Assembly: GCF_020521235.1 (NCBI RefSeq)
Contig: NZ_BLAY01000010.1
Span: forward strand, 1-64,000
DNA: 64,000 bases
Source of the DNA: Microseira wollei NIES-4236
Lineage (GTDB): Bacteria; Cyanobacteriota; Cyanobacteriia; Cyanobacteriales; Aerosakkonemataceae
Direction of reading: 5' to 3'
Part shown: piece by piece, positions 8,080-16,764 of the stretch
How the letters are laid out: every line of letters starts with the position of its first letter
How positions within the stretch are numbered: the first letter of the stretch is position 1
Made by a program: the position numbers and the translations under genes
Notes under the pieces: generated by a model
The model's database searches: none
Told to the model about the DNA's origin: nothing
The model's input: the letters and a program-made list of their open reading frames with translations, nothing else

Positions 8080-9846
8080 ATGAGCAATAGAACCGAATTT
8101 GCGCCCACAGAAAACCTGGGGCTGTTAAAACAAGAACTCGAGCGAGCTACGCAAGCTAAATATGCCCCCCTCTCCTTGGCTCAAGAGCGATTGTGGTTCC
8201 ACGAGCAATCAGTACCTGGCAGTTCGATATACAACATTCCAGTCGCTTATACCTTGACGGGTAGGCTCAACTTGACAGCACTGGAGCAGAGCTTGCGGGA
8301 AATTGTGCAACGCCATGAAGTTCTGCGAACAACTTTTTCGATAGTAAATGGGCAACCGATTCAGCTCATCTCCCCAGAGGTAGAGGTAACGCTGCCACTG
8401 GTAGACCTGCAAAAACTGCCGCCCCAACAGCGACAGGCGCAAGCGCAGCAGTTGGCACAAGAGGAAGCGCAGCAACCCTTTGACCTGATAAGTGGGCCGT
8501 TATGCCGCTTCAAACTGCTGCGAAAGGAGGAAGGGGAACACTTATTGCTGGTGACAGTACACCACATAATTTCTGACCGCTGGTCTTTGGTTATATTTAT
8601 GCAGGAACTGGCGACACTTTACGAAGCATTTTTGAGCCAAAAGTCCTCGCCACTTGCCGATCTACCCAAACAGTATGCAGATTTTGCGATTTCCCAGCGA
8701 GAGTGGATAGAAGGTAAAAAGTGGGAGTCGCAGCTAGCTTACTGGCAGCAGCAGTTGACAGGGAACGTCCCCCCGTTAGAGTTACCGATTGATCAAGAGC
8801 GACCTTTAATACCAACTTACCGAGGGGCGCGTCAATCTGTGACGATCGGCAAGAAGGTAACAGAAGAACTGAAGAAATTGAGCGCGAGGGAAGAAACGAC
8901 TCTGTTCATGACCCTGCTGGCTGCATTTCAAATGCTGCTCTACCAATATACAAAGCAGGAAGACATGCTGATATGTTCCCCGATTGCCGGTCGTCATCGC
9001 TTCCAGACTAAAGATTTGATCGGCTATTTCATTAATATAGTGCCGCTGCGTACAAACCTGGGAGGCGACCCAAATTTTGGCGAGATATTGGGTCAAGTGC
9101 GCCAAGTTGTATTGGGAGCATATAGAAACCTGGATCTGCCTTTTCAAGCGATCGCAGATTTGCCAAATTTAGCACGCACCCCCCTAACTCGCGGTTTTTT
9201 TGCCCTGCAACCTGCTGCAAGTCAAACTCCCGATCTGCCTGGTGTAAAAGTTAGTTTCCAGGATATCCCCAACGGGACAGCCAATTTTGATTTTTCCCTA
9301 TGTTTGGAAGAGACGGGAGAAACTCTGACTGGGTTTGTAGATTACAAAATTGACCTGTTCGATGGGACTACCATCACCCAGATGTTAGAGCATTTTCAGA
9401 GGTTGTTGGAAAGCTTGGTTGCCGATCGGGAGCAACGCCTCTCGTCCCTGCCGTCCTTGAGAGAAACACAACTCGTACCGCCCAAGAAAACAGAGTTGGA
9501 AGCCACATATGTAGCGCCTCAGAAAGAGATAGAGCGCACCATTGCTATTGTCTGGCAAGAAGTACTGCAAATAGAAAAAGTTGGGATTCACCACAACTTT
9601 TTCGACCTCGGCGGTCAGTCACTGGCAATAGCGCGAGTCGTCGGCAAACTGCAAGAAATTTTTCACAGAAAAATATCGGTGGTGGACTTATTTCAATATC
9701 CCACCATCAGCGCCATGTCCCAATATCTCAGCCAGGAAGATCGGGGGACAACAGCTTTGAAGCAGATCCAGAACAATGCTCAACGGCAAAAACAAGCGAT
9801 CGCACGGCGCAAACAACTGATGCAGCAAAGGACATCGACCCATTAA
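8080..9846 (+). CDS. stand-alone NRPS protein: condensation + PCP domains
   Basis: The 588-residue protein has a condensation domain (about 30-450) and a peptidyl carrier domain (about 475-550). ATG 8080 is preferred over an upstream TTG because of the strong GAGAGGAGG ribosome-binding site ten bases before it. The C domain begins with the classic LSLAQERLWF motif. The active-site motif reads HHIISDRWS (about residue 160), so the second His and Asp are kept but the usual Gly after Asp is Arg. The PCP has FFDLGGQSLA with the phosphopantetheine Ser (about residue 511). There is no adenylation domain. It is the first gene of the operon, two bases ahead of the next gene. Confidence 0.9.
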   Translation: MSNRTEFAPTENLGLLKQELERATQAKYAPLSLAQERLWFHEQSVPGSSIYNIPVAYTLTGRLNLTALEQSLREIVQRHEVLRTTFSIVNGQPIQLISPEVEVTLPLVDLQKLPPQQRQAQAQQLAQEEAQQPFDLISGPLCRFKLLRKEEGEHLLLVTVHHIISDRWSLVIFMQELATLYEAFLSQKSSPLADLPKQYADFAISQREWIEGKKWESQLAYWQQQLTGNVPPLELPIDQERPLIPTYRGARQSVTIGKKVTEELKKLSAREETTLFMTLLAAFQMLLYQYTKQEDMLICSPIAGRHRFQTKDLIGYFINIVPLRTNLGGDPNFGEILGQVRQVVLGAYRNLDLPFQAIADLPNLARTPLTRGFFALQPAASQTPDLPGVKVSFQDIPNGTANFDFSLCLEETGETLTGFVDYKIDLFDGTTITQMLEHFQRLLESLVADREQRLSSLPSLRETQLVPPKKTELEATYVAPQKEIERTIAIVWQEVLQIEKVGIHHNFFDLGGQSLAIARVVGKLQEIFHRKISVVDLFQYPTISAMSQYLSQEDRGTTALKQIQNNAQRQKQAIARRKQLMQQRTSTH

Positions 9847-9848
9847 CT

Positions 9849-11018
9849 ATGAAAAAATTACTGACGGGTTTGGCTAGTTTAACCTTAGTCGTTGGTAGTC
9901 TCGAACCTGTGAAAGCAGCCGTAATCGTTCTCGAACCCACAGCCGGACCTCTTTCTATCTACGATACTGGTGGCATCCTCAACTACAGCCCTCCAGGTCT
10001 CGACTGCACGCGTGCTAGCCTACCCAACATCCCAACTGATAGACCCTTCTACATGGGAGGACTGGAAGTAGCCCCCGACGGCAGCGGCGTTTTCGTCACT
10101 CAGTCGAATAATATTCCTTGTAATGACTTTTTTGACCATCCCAGTACCCTGAACCGATTGATTAAATCCACGGGTCTTGGCACTGCCAGTCAGGTTGGAC
10201 CAATCCTGGAAGCCGGAAATAATGGCACCTGGGGAAATGACTTAACGTTGGGTCCTGAAGGGCTGTATTACATTGCAACAAACAAGGGCGTTTGGGGTTT
10301 CGACCCGGCAGGAGGGTCACCAAGGCAATTTGCTGGCGGGGAAACCATCTGGACAGCCAGTGGTTTGACCTTCACTCCAGACGGAAACACAGCTATTTTA
10401 TCTTCCGATTGGCCGAAAGGTCTGTGGAGCGTTCCCAAGGGTGGCAGTATCAATAATCTTGGGCGGCTGATTCCGGTAGTACCCCAAGAAGCCTGGGACG
10501 ATCACGTGGTGACAAAAGACGGCAAGCTCTTGATGATGGGTGATAACGCGAGTGAGCTGATTGAAGTATTGCCTGACGGTCGCCTCGAAGATGTTTTCAG
10601 GTTCCGCGACTATATAGATGTGCGTTCATACTTTAGAGGTAATAGTTATGGTTCGAGAGGGACTGTCGATCCCATAACAGGTGACATCTTCTATGCAGTA
10701 AGTTTTGAGAGTCCTTCATCGTCAATTATCCGCATCAAGTCGGATTTTAGCGGTGCCACCCCCTTCGCTACCGGATTTGCCGAAGACCTACGAGATTTGG
10801 ATTTCGGGCCATCCAGTTCGGGTGGAACAGGTGCAATCAGTCTCTACGTATCAGAAAATAACCGAGCGACAGGTGTTGGTACTATCTATGAAATCGGCGT
10901 GGGGACAACTGCAGTCCCCGAACCATCTGAGACTATTCTGGGGTCAATTATGGTTCTGGGATTTGGAGTTTTGTTTAAACGAAAGCTCTCTAAAAAACAG
11001 AAGAAATTAAAAAAATAA
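9849..11018 (+). CDS. secreted beta-propeller PEP-CTERM protein
   Basis: The 389-residue protein has an N-terminal signal peptide (MKKLLTGLASLTLVVGSLEP, cleavage likely after VKA) and a body of beta-propeller-like segments (APDGSGVFVTQSN, TPDGNTAILSSDWP, GPEGLYYIATN). It ends with VPEPSETILGSIMVLGFGVLFKR and a Lys-rich tail, a PEP-CTERM sorting signal. It is translationally tight with the preceding C-PCP gene (two bases) and 100 bases ahead of the PKS gene, so cotranscription is likely. A surface protein inside a thiotemplate operon is unusual. It could bind, export or receive the product, but nothing in the sequence proves this. Confidence 0.85.
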   Translation: MKKLLTGLASLTLVVGSLEPVKAAVIVLEPTAGPLSIYDTGGILNYSPPGLDCTRASLPNIPTDRPFYMGGLEVAPDGSGVFVTQSNNIPCNDFFDHPSTLNRLIKSTGLGTASQVGPILEAGNNGTWGNDLTLGPEGLYYIATNKGVWGFDPAGGSPRQFAGGETIWTASGLTFTPDGNTAILSSDWPKGLWSVPKGGSINNLGRLIPVVPQEAWDDHVVTKDGKLLMMGDNASELIEVLPDGRLEDVFRFRDYIDVRSYFRGNSYGSRGTVDPITGDIFYAVSFESPSSSIIRIKSDFSGATPFATGFAEDLRDLDFGPSSSGGTGAISLYVSENNRATGVGTIYEIGVGTTAVPEPSETILGSIMVLGFGVLFKRKLSKKQKKLKK

Positions 11019-11118
11019 TCATAATTAAAAATATTAATACAAAAGAAATAGTGCCTAGATAGCAAAATAAGTAAAAAAAATAAGCTTCACTCAACAAGAC
11101 AATAAAAAAGGAAAAATA

Positions 11119-14100
11119 ATGGATAACTTAGAAACATTTGAATCAATAGAACCTATAGCTATTATCGGGATGTCGGGTCGCTTTCCAGGGGCGAAAAATG
11201 TTGAGGAGTTTTGGCAGAATCTCTGCAACAGTGTCGAGTCTATTTCATTTTTTAGCGATGAAGAGTTAGCAGCGGCAGGTGTAGACCGAGCTTTGCTGAA
11301 CAACCCCAACTATGTCAAAGCGAATGCGGTTTTAGAAGACATCGAGATGTTTGACGCTGCGTTCTTTGGTTTTACGCCAAGGGAAGCGCAAGCGATGGAC
11401 CCGCAACAGCGTCTTTTACTAGAGTGTGCGTGGAATGCTCTAGAAAATGCTGGCTACGACTCGCAAACATACCCAGGTCGGATCGGCATCTATGCGGGTA
11501 GCTCTATGAGTAGTTACTTGTATAGAAACCTTAGTTCCAATCCGGATCTGCTCAAGTTGGTAGATTTCGATTGGCTCCAGCAACAAGACCCAATTTCGCT
11601 AGGTAACGATCGCGATTACCTCACAACGCGCATTTCCTATAAGCTGGGCTTAACTGGGCCGAGCATGAGCATCAATACCGCCTGCTCTACCTCATTGGTC
11701 GCCGTGCATATAGCCTGTCAAAGCTTGCTGAATTATCAATGCGAGATGGCATTGGCAGGTGGGGTTTCGATCCAAGTTCCCCAAAAAGCGGGTTATTTGT
11801 ACAGAGAAGGCGGCATCGCTTCCCCCGACGGACACTGCCGCACTTTTGATGCTAAAGCACAAGGCACGCTGTTCTGTAGTGGTTTGGGTCTGGTTTTGCT
11901 GAAGCGATTAGAAGATGCTCTGGCAGACGGGGACTATATTTATGCCGTTATCAAGGGTTCGGCGATTAATAACGACGGGACGCAGAAAGTAAGCTACACG
12001 GCTCCCAGCGTAGATGGGCAAGTAGGGGTAATTACTGAGGCGCTAGCAGTTGCCGGTGTCTCGCCGGAAACTATTTCTTATATGGAAGCCCACGGAACTG
12101 GTACTGCTTTGGGCGATCCGATTGAAGTAGCGGCAATGACGCAAGCGTTTCGCGCCAGTACCGATAAAAAAGGCTTCTGTGCAATTGGTTCGGTTAAACC
12201 CAACGTGGGTCACCTAAATCGCGCCGCCGGTATCGCCAGTCTGATCAAAACGGTAATGGCGCTCAAACACCAGCTGATTCCACCAAGTTTGAACTACGAG
12301 CAGCCTAATCCAAATCTCGACTTTGCCAACAGTCCCTTTTTCGTCAATACAACCCTGCGCCAATGGCAAGCTAATGGCACACCTCGCCGTGCTGGGGTAA
12401 CTTCCTTGGGATTTGGTGGCACAAATGCCCATGCTGTTCTAGAAGAAGCTCCAGTGACGGAACCTTCCGATGCTTTTAGAACTTGGCAATTACTGCTGCT
12501 TTCGGCTAAAACCGATTCTGCCTTGGAAGCGGCGACGAAAAATTTAGCCGCACACCTGAAGCAGCATCCGGATCTGAATTTGGCTGATGTCGCTTATACC
12601 TTGCAAGTGGGGCGTCGGGGTTTTAATCATCGGCGGATGTTGGTTTGCCGCGATTTGGCAGATGCTGTAACTACCCTGGAAACTTTAGATCCGAAACGGA
12701 TTGTTACACAGTTGCAGGAGCCGAAGGAACGATCTGTCGCCTTCATGTTTTCCGGGCAGGGGTCGCAGTATGTCAATATGGCTCTGGAACTGTACCAACT
12801 TGAGCCGACTTTCCGCGAACAAATCGATCTCTGTGCGGAAATTCTCCAACCTTATTTAGGTTCACACCGGAGATTAGGGGAGGCAGAGCCTCCCGGATGT
12901 CGTTCCCAGGTTGAACCTGGGAACGAGAGGAACGAGATGATCGATTTGCGGGATCTGCTCTATCCCGCCGAAGAAAAAGCCCAGGAGGCGGCTGAGCTAC
13001 TCAAACAAACTTCTATGACTCAGCCAGCGCTGTTTGCGATCGAGTACGCTTTGGCTAAGTTGTGGATGTCGTGGGGAATACATCCCGCCGCGACGATCGG
13101 GCATAGTATCGGCGAATACGTCGCCGCTTGTATTGCAGGCGTGTTCTCCCTGGAAGATGCTTTATCTCTGGTTGCGGCACGGGGGAAGATGATGCAGCAG
13201 ATGCCTCCAGGGTCGATGATCGCCGTTCCTCTTTCAGAACGGGAATTGCAACCTTATCTGGGTAACAATCTTTCCCTCGCTTTAATTAACGGCCCATCTC
13301 GCTGCGTGGTTTCGGGTACTGGGGAAGCTATCGATGGGTTAGAGAAGCAACTAGCCGCCCAAGGCGTGGAAGGTCGCCGCCTCCATACTTCCCATGCTTT
13401 CCATTCCGAAATGATGGAACCAGTGCTGGATTCTTTCGCAGAACTGGTTAAAAAAGTAACTCTTAATCCCCCGGAAATTCCTTACGTTTCCAACGTTACG
13501 GGGACTTGGATTACAGATGAACAGGCAACCGATCCGAATTATTGGGCAAAACACCTGCGCCAAACTGTGCGCTTTGCTGAAGGTCTGCAACAGTTGTTCC
13601 AAGATGCGGATCAAATCCTGCTGGAAGTTGGCCCTGGGCGGACTTTGTCTACGTTAGCGCTACAGCATCCAGAGAAGCCATCTGAGCAAGTGGTGCTGAC
13701 TTCGGTGCGCCATCCGCAAGATAGTCAATCGGATCAGGGTTTCTTGCTCAATACCTTGGGTAAACTTTGGCTGGCTGGGGTACAGGTGGATTGGTCGGGA
13801 TTTTACGAACGCGAACGTCGTCACCGCTTGCCCTTGCCGACTTATGCCTTCGATTTCAAACGCCATTGGATTGAAGCGAATGAAGTTTCGATTCATAAAA
13901 CCCAAGTTTTGTCAAGGGCGATAGGCAAAAATCTTCACCCGCTTTTGGGTCAAAAGTTGTCCCTCGCGGGGACTGAGGATATTAGTTTCGAGGCGCTTCT
14001 TAGCCTTGATTGGCAAGCTTTTCTGAAGCACCATCGCTTCTTTGAGACTGCGATCCTGCCAGCTTCGGGTTATCTGGAAATGGCTTTGGCTGCTGGCGCG

Positions 14101-16764
14101 GCGGCGTTAAAGTCCGATCGGCTATTGGTAGAAGACTTGGTGATTCACCAAGCACTGGTGCTACCAGAAGATGAGGTTAAAACTGTGCAGTTAATTTTGT
14201 CCCCAATTGGGGATAAAATGTACTCATTCCGCATTTTTAGCTTTACTGAGGATGAAAGTGAGAATCCTGGGTGGATGCTTCATGCTTGCGGGCGAGTTTT
14301 GGTGGCAGATGAAGATGCGTCTAGGGTTGACTTAGCTGGTTTACAAGCGCAGTGCGGTGAAGAGTTAGCGATCGCATCCTACTACCAAAACCTACAAGCG
14401 CGTGGCCTCAATTACGATCGCTTGTTCCAAGGGATTGAAAAACTCATGGTTTCCCATTCCACCAACGGTAACGGTGGGGGCAGTATAAGTGCCTTAGCTC
14501 AAATCCGATTACCAGAAGAATTAGTTGCCACAGCTTCTGACTACCAGATTCACCCTATCTTATTAGATGCTTCGTTCCAGCTTTTAGGCGTTGCTTTCCC
14601 CGATGACAAGCAATTTACCTATTCCCTAGTTGGGTTAGAACGCCTGCAAGTTTACCACCGTCCCGGCACTAGCTTGTGGAGTCAAGTTGTAGTGCATCCG
14701 GCGAAAGATTCGCAAACTATCAGCGCCGACTTGCATCTATTTTCCCCAGATGGACAGATAATCGCCAAAATCGAGGGAATCAAGCTGAAACGCCAGCGTT
14801 GCGAAGCCTGGCGCGAAGCTTGGCAGGATTGGTTATATGAAGTGGAATGGCGTCCTGTGGCTCAAACTGCGGAGGTTGCATGGGATTTAACGGCATCAAA
14901 TCCGAGAAATTGGCTAATTTTGGCGGATAGTCAAGGAATCGGGCAGCAATTGGCGACCAAGCTGCGGTCGAAAGGAGAGATTTGTACCCTTGTCTTTGCA
15001 GGGAAACAGTACCAACAGTTATCTGAGCAAGAATTTAGCATCGATCCAACTAATAAAGCCGACTTTCAGCAACTGCTAGCAGCAGTGGGTAAAGAGGACA
15101 GGGAGACGCGGGGACATGGGGACACGGGGAGTGTCTCTCCACAACTCGACCCGTCTCCCCATCTCCGCGTCTTTGCGTCTCCCTTACACGGGGTGGTGCA
15201 TTTGTGGAGTTTGGATGCAGTAGATGCAGAATCTTTAACGAGTGCAGACTTAGGGGTAGCTTCCCATCAAGGATGCGGTAGTACGCTTTCTTTAGTTCAA
15301 TCTCTCGTTTGTGGATTGTCGGAATTGCCTTCGCTGTGGTTGGTGACGCGGGGTGCAGTACCGGCGGGGTGTAATATGCCGGGAGTGGCGCAATCTGCTT
15401 TGTGGGGAATGGGTAAGGTTATTGCTTTGGAACACCCAGAACTGCATTGCGTGCGGGTGGATTTAGATCCGAATTCACAGGGGAATGAGGCGCAAGAGTT
15501 ATTTGAGGAAGTTTGGTTAAAGACTGCTGAAGATGAAATAGCTTGGCGCGATCGCATTCGTCAAGTATCCAGGTTAGTCCACAGTCACCAAACTAAAAAT
15601 CCTCCCAAAAACATTACTTTCCGCGAGGATAGTACCTATCTAATTACCGGCGGTACGGGTGGTCTAGGTTTGCTGGTGGCTCGTTGGATGGTAGAAAAGG
15701 GAGCGAAGCATTTAGTACTGGTGGGCCGCAGCGGAAGCGGTCAAATTGAAGAGTTAGAGCAAATGGGTGCTGAAGTAGTTGTGGCAAAAGCCGATGTTAC
15801 TCAGCCAGAAGAAGTTGCTCGGATAATCAGGGAAATTGAGCAGTCGCAACGACCTTTACGCGGAGTAATTCACGCCGCCGGGGTTGTGGATAACGGCACC
15901 CTGGCACAGCTAGACTGGCAACGCTTTGCCAAGGTATTGAATCCCAAGGTAGCAGGTGCTTGGAACCTCCACCTCTTGACTCAGAACCTGCCTTTAGACT
16001 TCTTTGTCATGTTCTCTTCTGTTGCCTCGCTGGTGGGTCATGCAGGTCAAGCCAACCATTCGGCTGCCAATGGGTTTCTCGATGCCTTAGCCTACCATCG
16101 TCGGTCTAAAAAGCTACCGGGATTGAGCATTAACTGGGGCAGTTGGTCGGAAGTCGGGGCAGTCGCCACGTCTCAAGCTGCCACCGATTATATGAAAGCA
16201 CGGGGAATGGAAGCGATCGCTCCCCAACAAGGATTGCAGGTACTGGAAGAATTGTTGGGACAAAATGCGGCTCAAATTGGAGTGGTATCGGCGAATTGGT
16301 CGAAGTTCCTGGAGCAATTCCCCGCAGATGCTTACCCGCCTTTATTCTCCGACTTAGCTAAGGAGGCAAGGCAACAAGCAAAAGGCCAGCCAACGCGATT
16401 GCAAACTGCGGACTTGATGAATCAATTGCAGACAGCAACACCAGAAAAACAGCGGGAACTTTTGGTTGTTTATCTGCAAATTCAAGTCACAAAAGTTCTC
16501 GGAATCGATGCATCCAATCCGCCAGAAGCTCATTATTCATTGAACGAACTGGGACTTGATTCTCTAACTAATATCCAGTTACGGAATTGGATCAGGACTG
16601 ACCTTAAGGTAGATTTGCCGATGAATAAGTTCGTTGTCGAAGCCAGCATCGATCAATTAGCAACTGCTTTGTGCGAGCAATTAGCTTTGGCGAACATCAC
16701 CTTAACAGAAGCACCATCTGCTGACCTTAATGATGAAGAAGAAGAGGAAGTAATCAGACTATGA
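11119..16764 (+). CDS. type I polyketide synthase, KS-AT-DH-KR-ACP
   Basis: This 1881-residue module extends a chain by one two-carbon unit. Domains in order are KS (about 11-435; Cys in ACSTS near 188, His in EAHGTGT and NVGHLN), AT (about 540-880; GHSIGE Ser near 663, HAFHS near 758, which points to malonyl-CoA), DH (about 940-1200), KR (about 1505-1700; GGTGGLG) and ACP (about 1780-1850; LGLDSLTNIQ). The DH motif is HRFFETAILP, with Glu where Gly is usual, plus LLDASFQ. In the KR the Tyr of the usual NYAAAN is His (NHSAAN), so ketoreduction is uncertain. Two intergenic-type repeats are inserted in frame, in the AT and before the KR. The gene ends with an ATGA overlap with the next gene. 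Confidence 0.95.
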   Translation: MDNLETFESIEPIAIIGMSGRFPGAKNVEEFWQNLCNSVESISFFSDEELAAAGVDRALLNNPNYVKANAVLEDIEMFDAAFFGFTPREAQAMDPQQRLLLECAWNALENAGYDSQTYPGRIGIYAGSSMSSYLYRNLSSNPDLLKLVDFDWLQQQDPISLGNDRDYLTTRISYKLGLTGPSMSINTACSTSLVAVHIACQSLLNYQCEMALAGGVSIQVPQKAGYLYREGGIASPDGHCRTFDAKAQGTLFCSGLGLVLLKRLEDALADGDYIYAVIKGSAINNDGTQKVSYTAPSVDGQVGVITEALAVAGVSPETISYMEAHGTGTALGDPIEVAAMTQAFRASTDKKGFCAIGSVKPNVGHLNRAAGIASLIKTVMALKHQLIPPSLNYEQPNPNLDFANSPFFVNTTLRQWQANGTPRRAGVTSLGFGGTNAHAVLEEAPVTEPSDAFRTWQLLLLSAKTDSALEAATKNLAAHLKQHPDLNLADVAYTLQVGRRGFNHRRMLVCRDLADAVTTLETLDPKRIVTQLQEPKERSVAFMFSGQGSQYVNMALELYQLEPTFREQIDLCAEILQPYLGSHRRLGEAEPPGCRSQVEPGNERNEMIDLRDLLYPAEEKAQEAAELLKQTSMTQPALFAIEYALAKLWMSWGIHPAATIGHSIGEYVAACIAGVFSLEDALSLVAARGKMMQQMPPGSMIAVPLSERELQPYLGNNLSLALINGPSRCVVSGTGEAIDGLEKQLAAQGVEGRRLHTSHAFHSEMMEPVLDSFAELVKKVTLNPPEIPYVSNVTGTWITDEQATDPNYWAKHLRQTVRFAEGLQQLFQDADQILLEVGPGRTLSTLALQHPEKPSEQVVLTSVRHPQDSQSDQGFLLNTLGKLWLAGVQVDWSGFYERERRHRLPLPTYAFDFKRHWIEANEVSIHKTQVLSRAIGKNLHPLLGQKLSLAGTEDISFEALLSLDWQAFLKHHRFFETAILPASGYLEMALAAGAAALKSDRLLVEDLVIHQALVLPEDEVKTVQLILSPIGDKMYSFRIFSFTEDESENPGWMLHACGRVLVADEDASRVDLAGLQAQCGEELAIASYYQNLQARGLNYDRLFQGIEKLMVSHSTNGNGGGSISALAQIRLPEELVATASDYQIHPILLDASFQLLGVAFPDDKQFTYSLVGLERLQVYHRPGTSLWSQVVVHPAKDSQTISADLHLFSPDGQIIAKIEGIKLKRQRCEAWREAWQDWLYEVEWRPVAQTAEVAWDLTASNPRNWLILADSQGIGQQLATKLRSKGEICTLVFAGKQYQQLSEQEFSIDPTNKADFQQLLAAVGKEDRETRGHGDTGSVSPQLDPSPHLRVFASPLHGVVHLWSLDAVDAESLTSADLGVASHQGCGSTLSLVQSLVCGLSELPSLWLVTRGAVPAGCNMPGVAQSALWGMGKVIALEHPELHCVRVDLDPNSQGNEAQELFEEVWLKTAEDEIAWRDRIRQVSRLVHSHQTKNPPKNITFREDSTYLITGGTGGLGLLVARWMVEKGAKHLVLVGRSGSGQIEELEQMGAEVVVAKADVTQPEEVARIIREIEQSQRPLRGVIHAAGVVDNGTLAQLDWQRFAKVLNPKVAGAWNLHLLTQNLPLDFFVMFSSVASLVGHAGQANHSAANGFLDALAYHRRSKKLPGLSINWGSWSEVGAVATSQAATDYMKARGMEAIAPQQGLQVLEELLGQNAAQIGVVSANWSKFLEQFPADAYPPLFSDLAKEARQQAKGQPTRLQTADLMNQLQTATPEKQRELLVVYLQIQVTKVLGIDASNPPEAHYSLNELGLDSLTNIQLRNWIRTDLKVDLPMNKFVVEASIDQLATALCEQLALANITLTEAPSADLNDEEEEEVIRL
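12877..12925. repeat. palindromic repeat inserted in frame in PKS AT domain
   Basis: Two adjacent palindromes, GGGAGGCAGAGCCTCCC (12878-12894) and one at 12901-12925 centred on CAGGTTGAACCTG, lie inside the AT coding region. They encode about 25 extra residues (GEAEPPGCRSQVEPGNER) between the AT motifs and keep the frame. Confidence 0.75.
15101..15183. repeat. inverted repeat inserted in frame before PKS KR
   Basis: The segment begins GGGAGACGCGGGGACATGGG and ends with GCGTCTTTGCGTCTCCC, an imperfect inverted repeat of a kind common between cyanobacterial genes. It encodes a low-complexity stretch (RETRGHGDTGSVSPQ) in the structural part preceding the ketoreductase and does not disrupt the frame. 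Confidence 0.65.
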
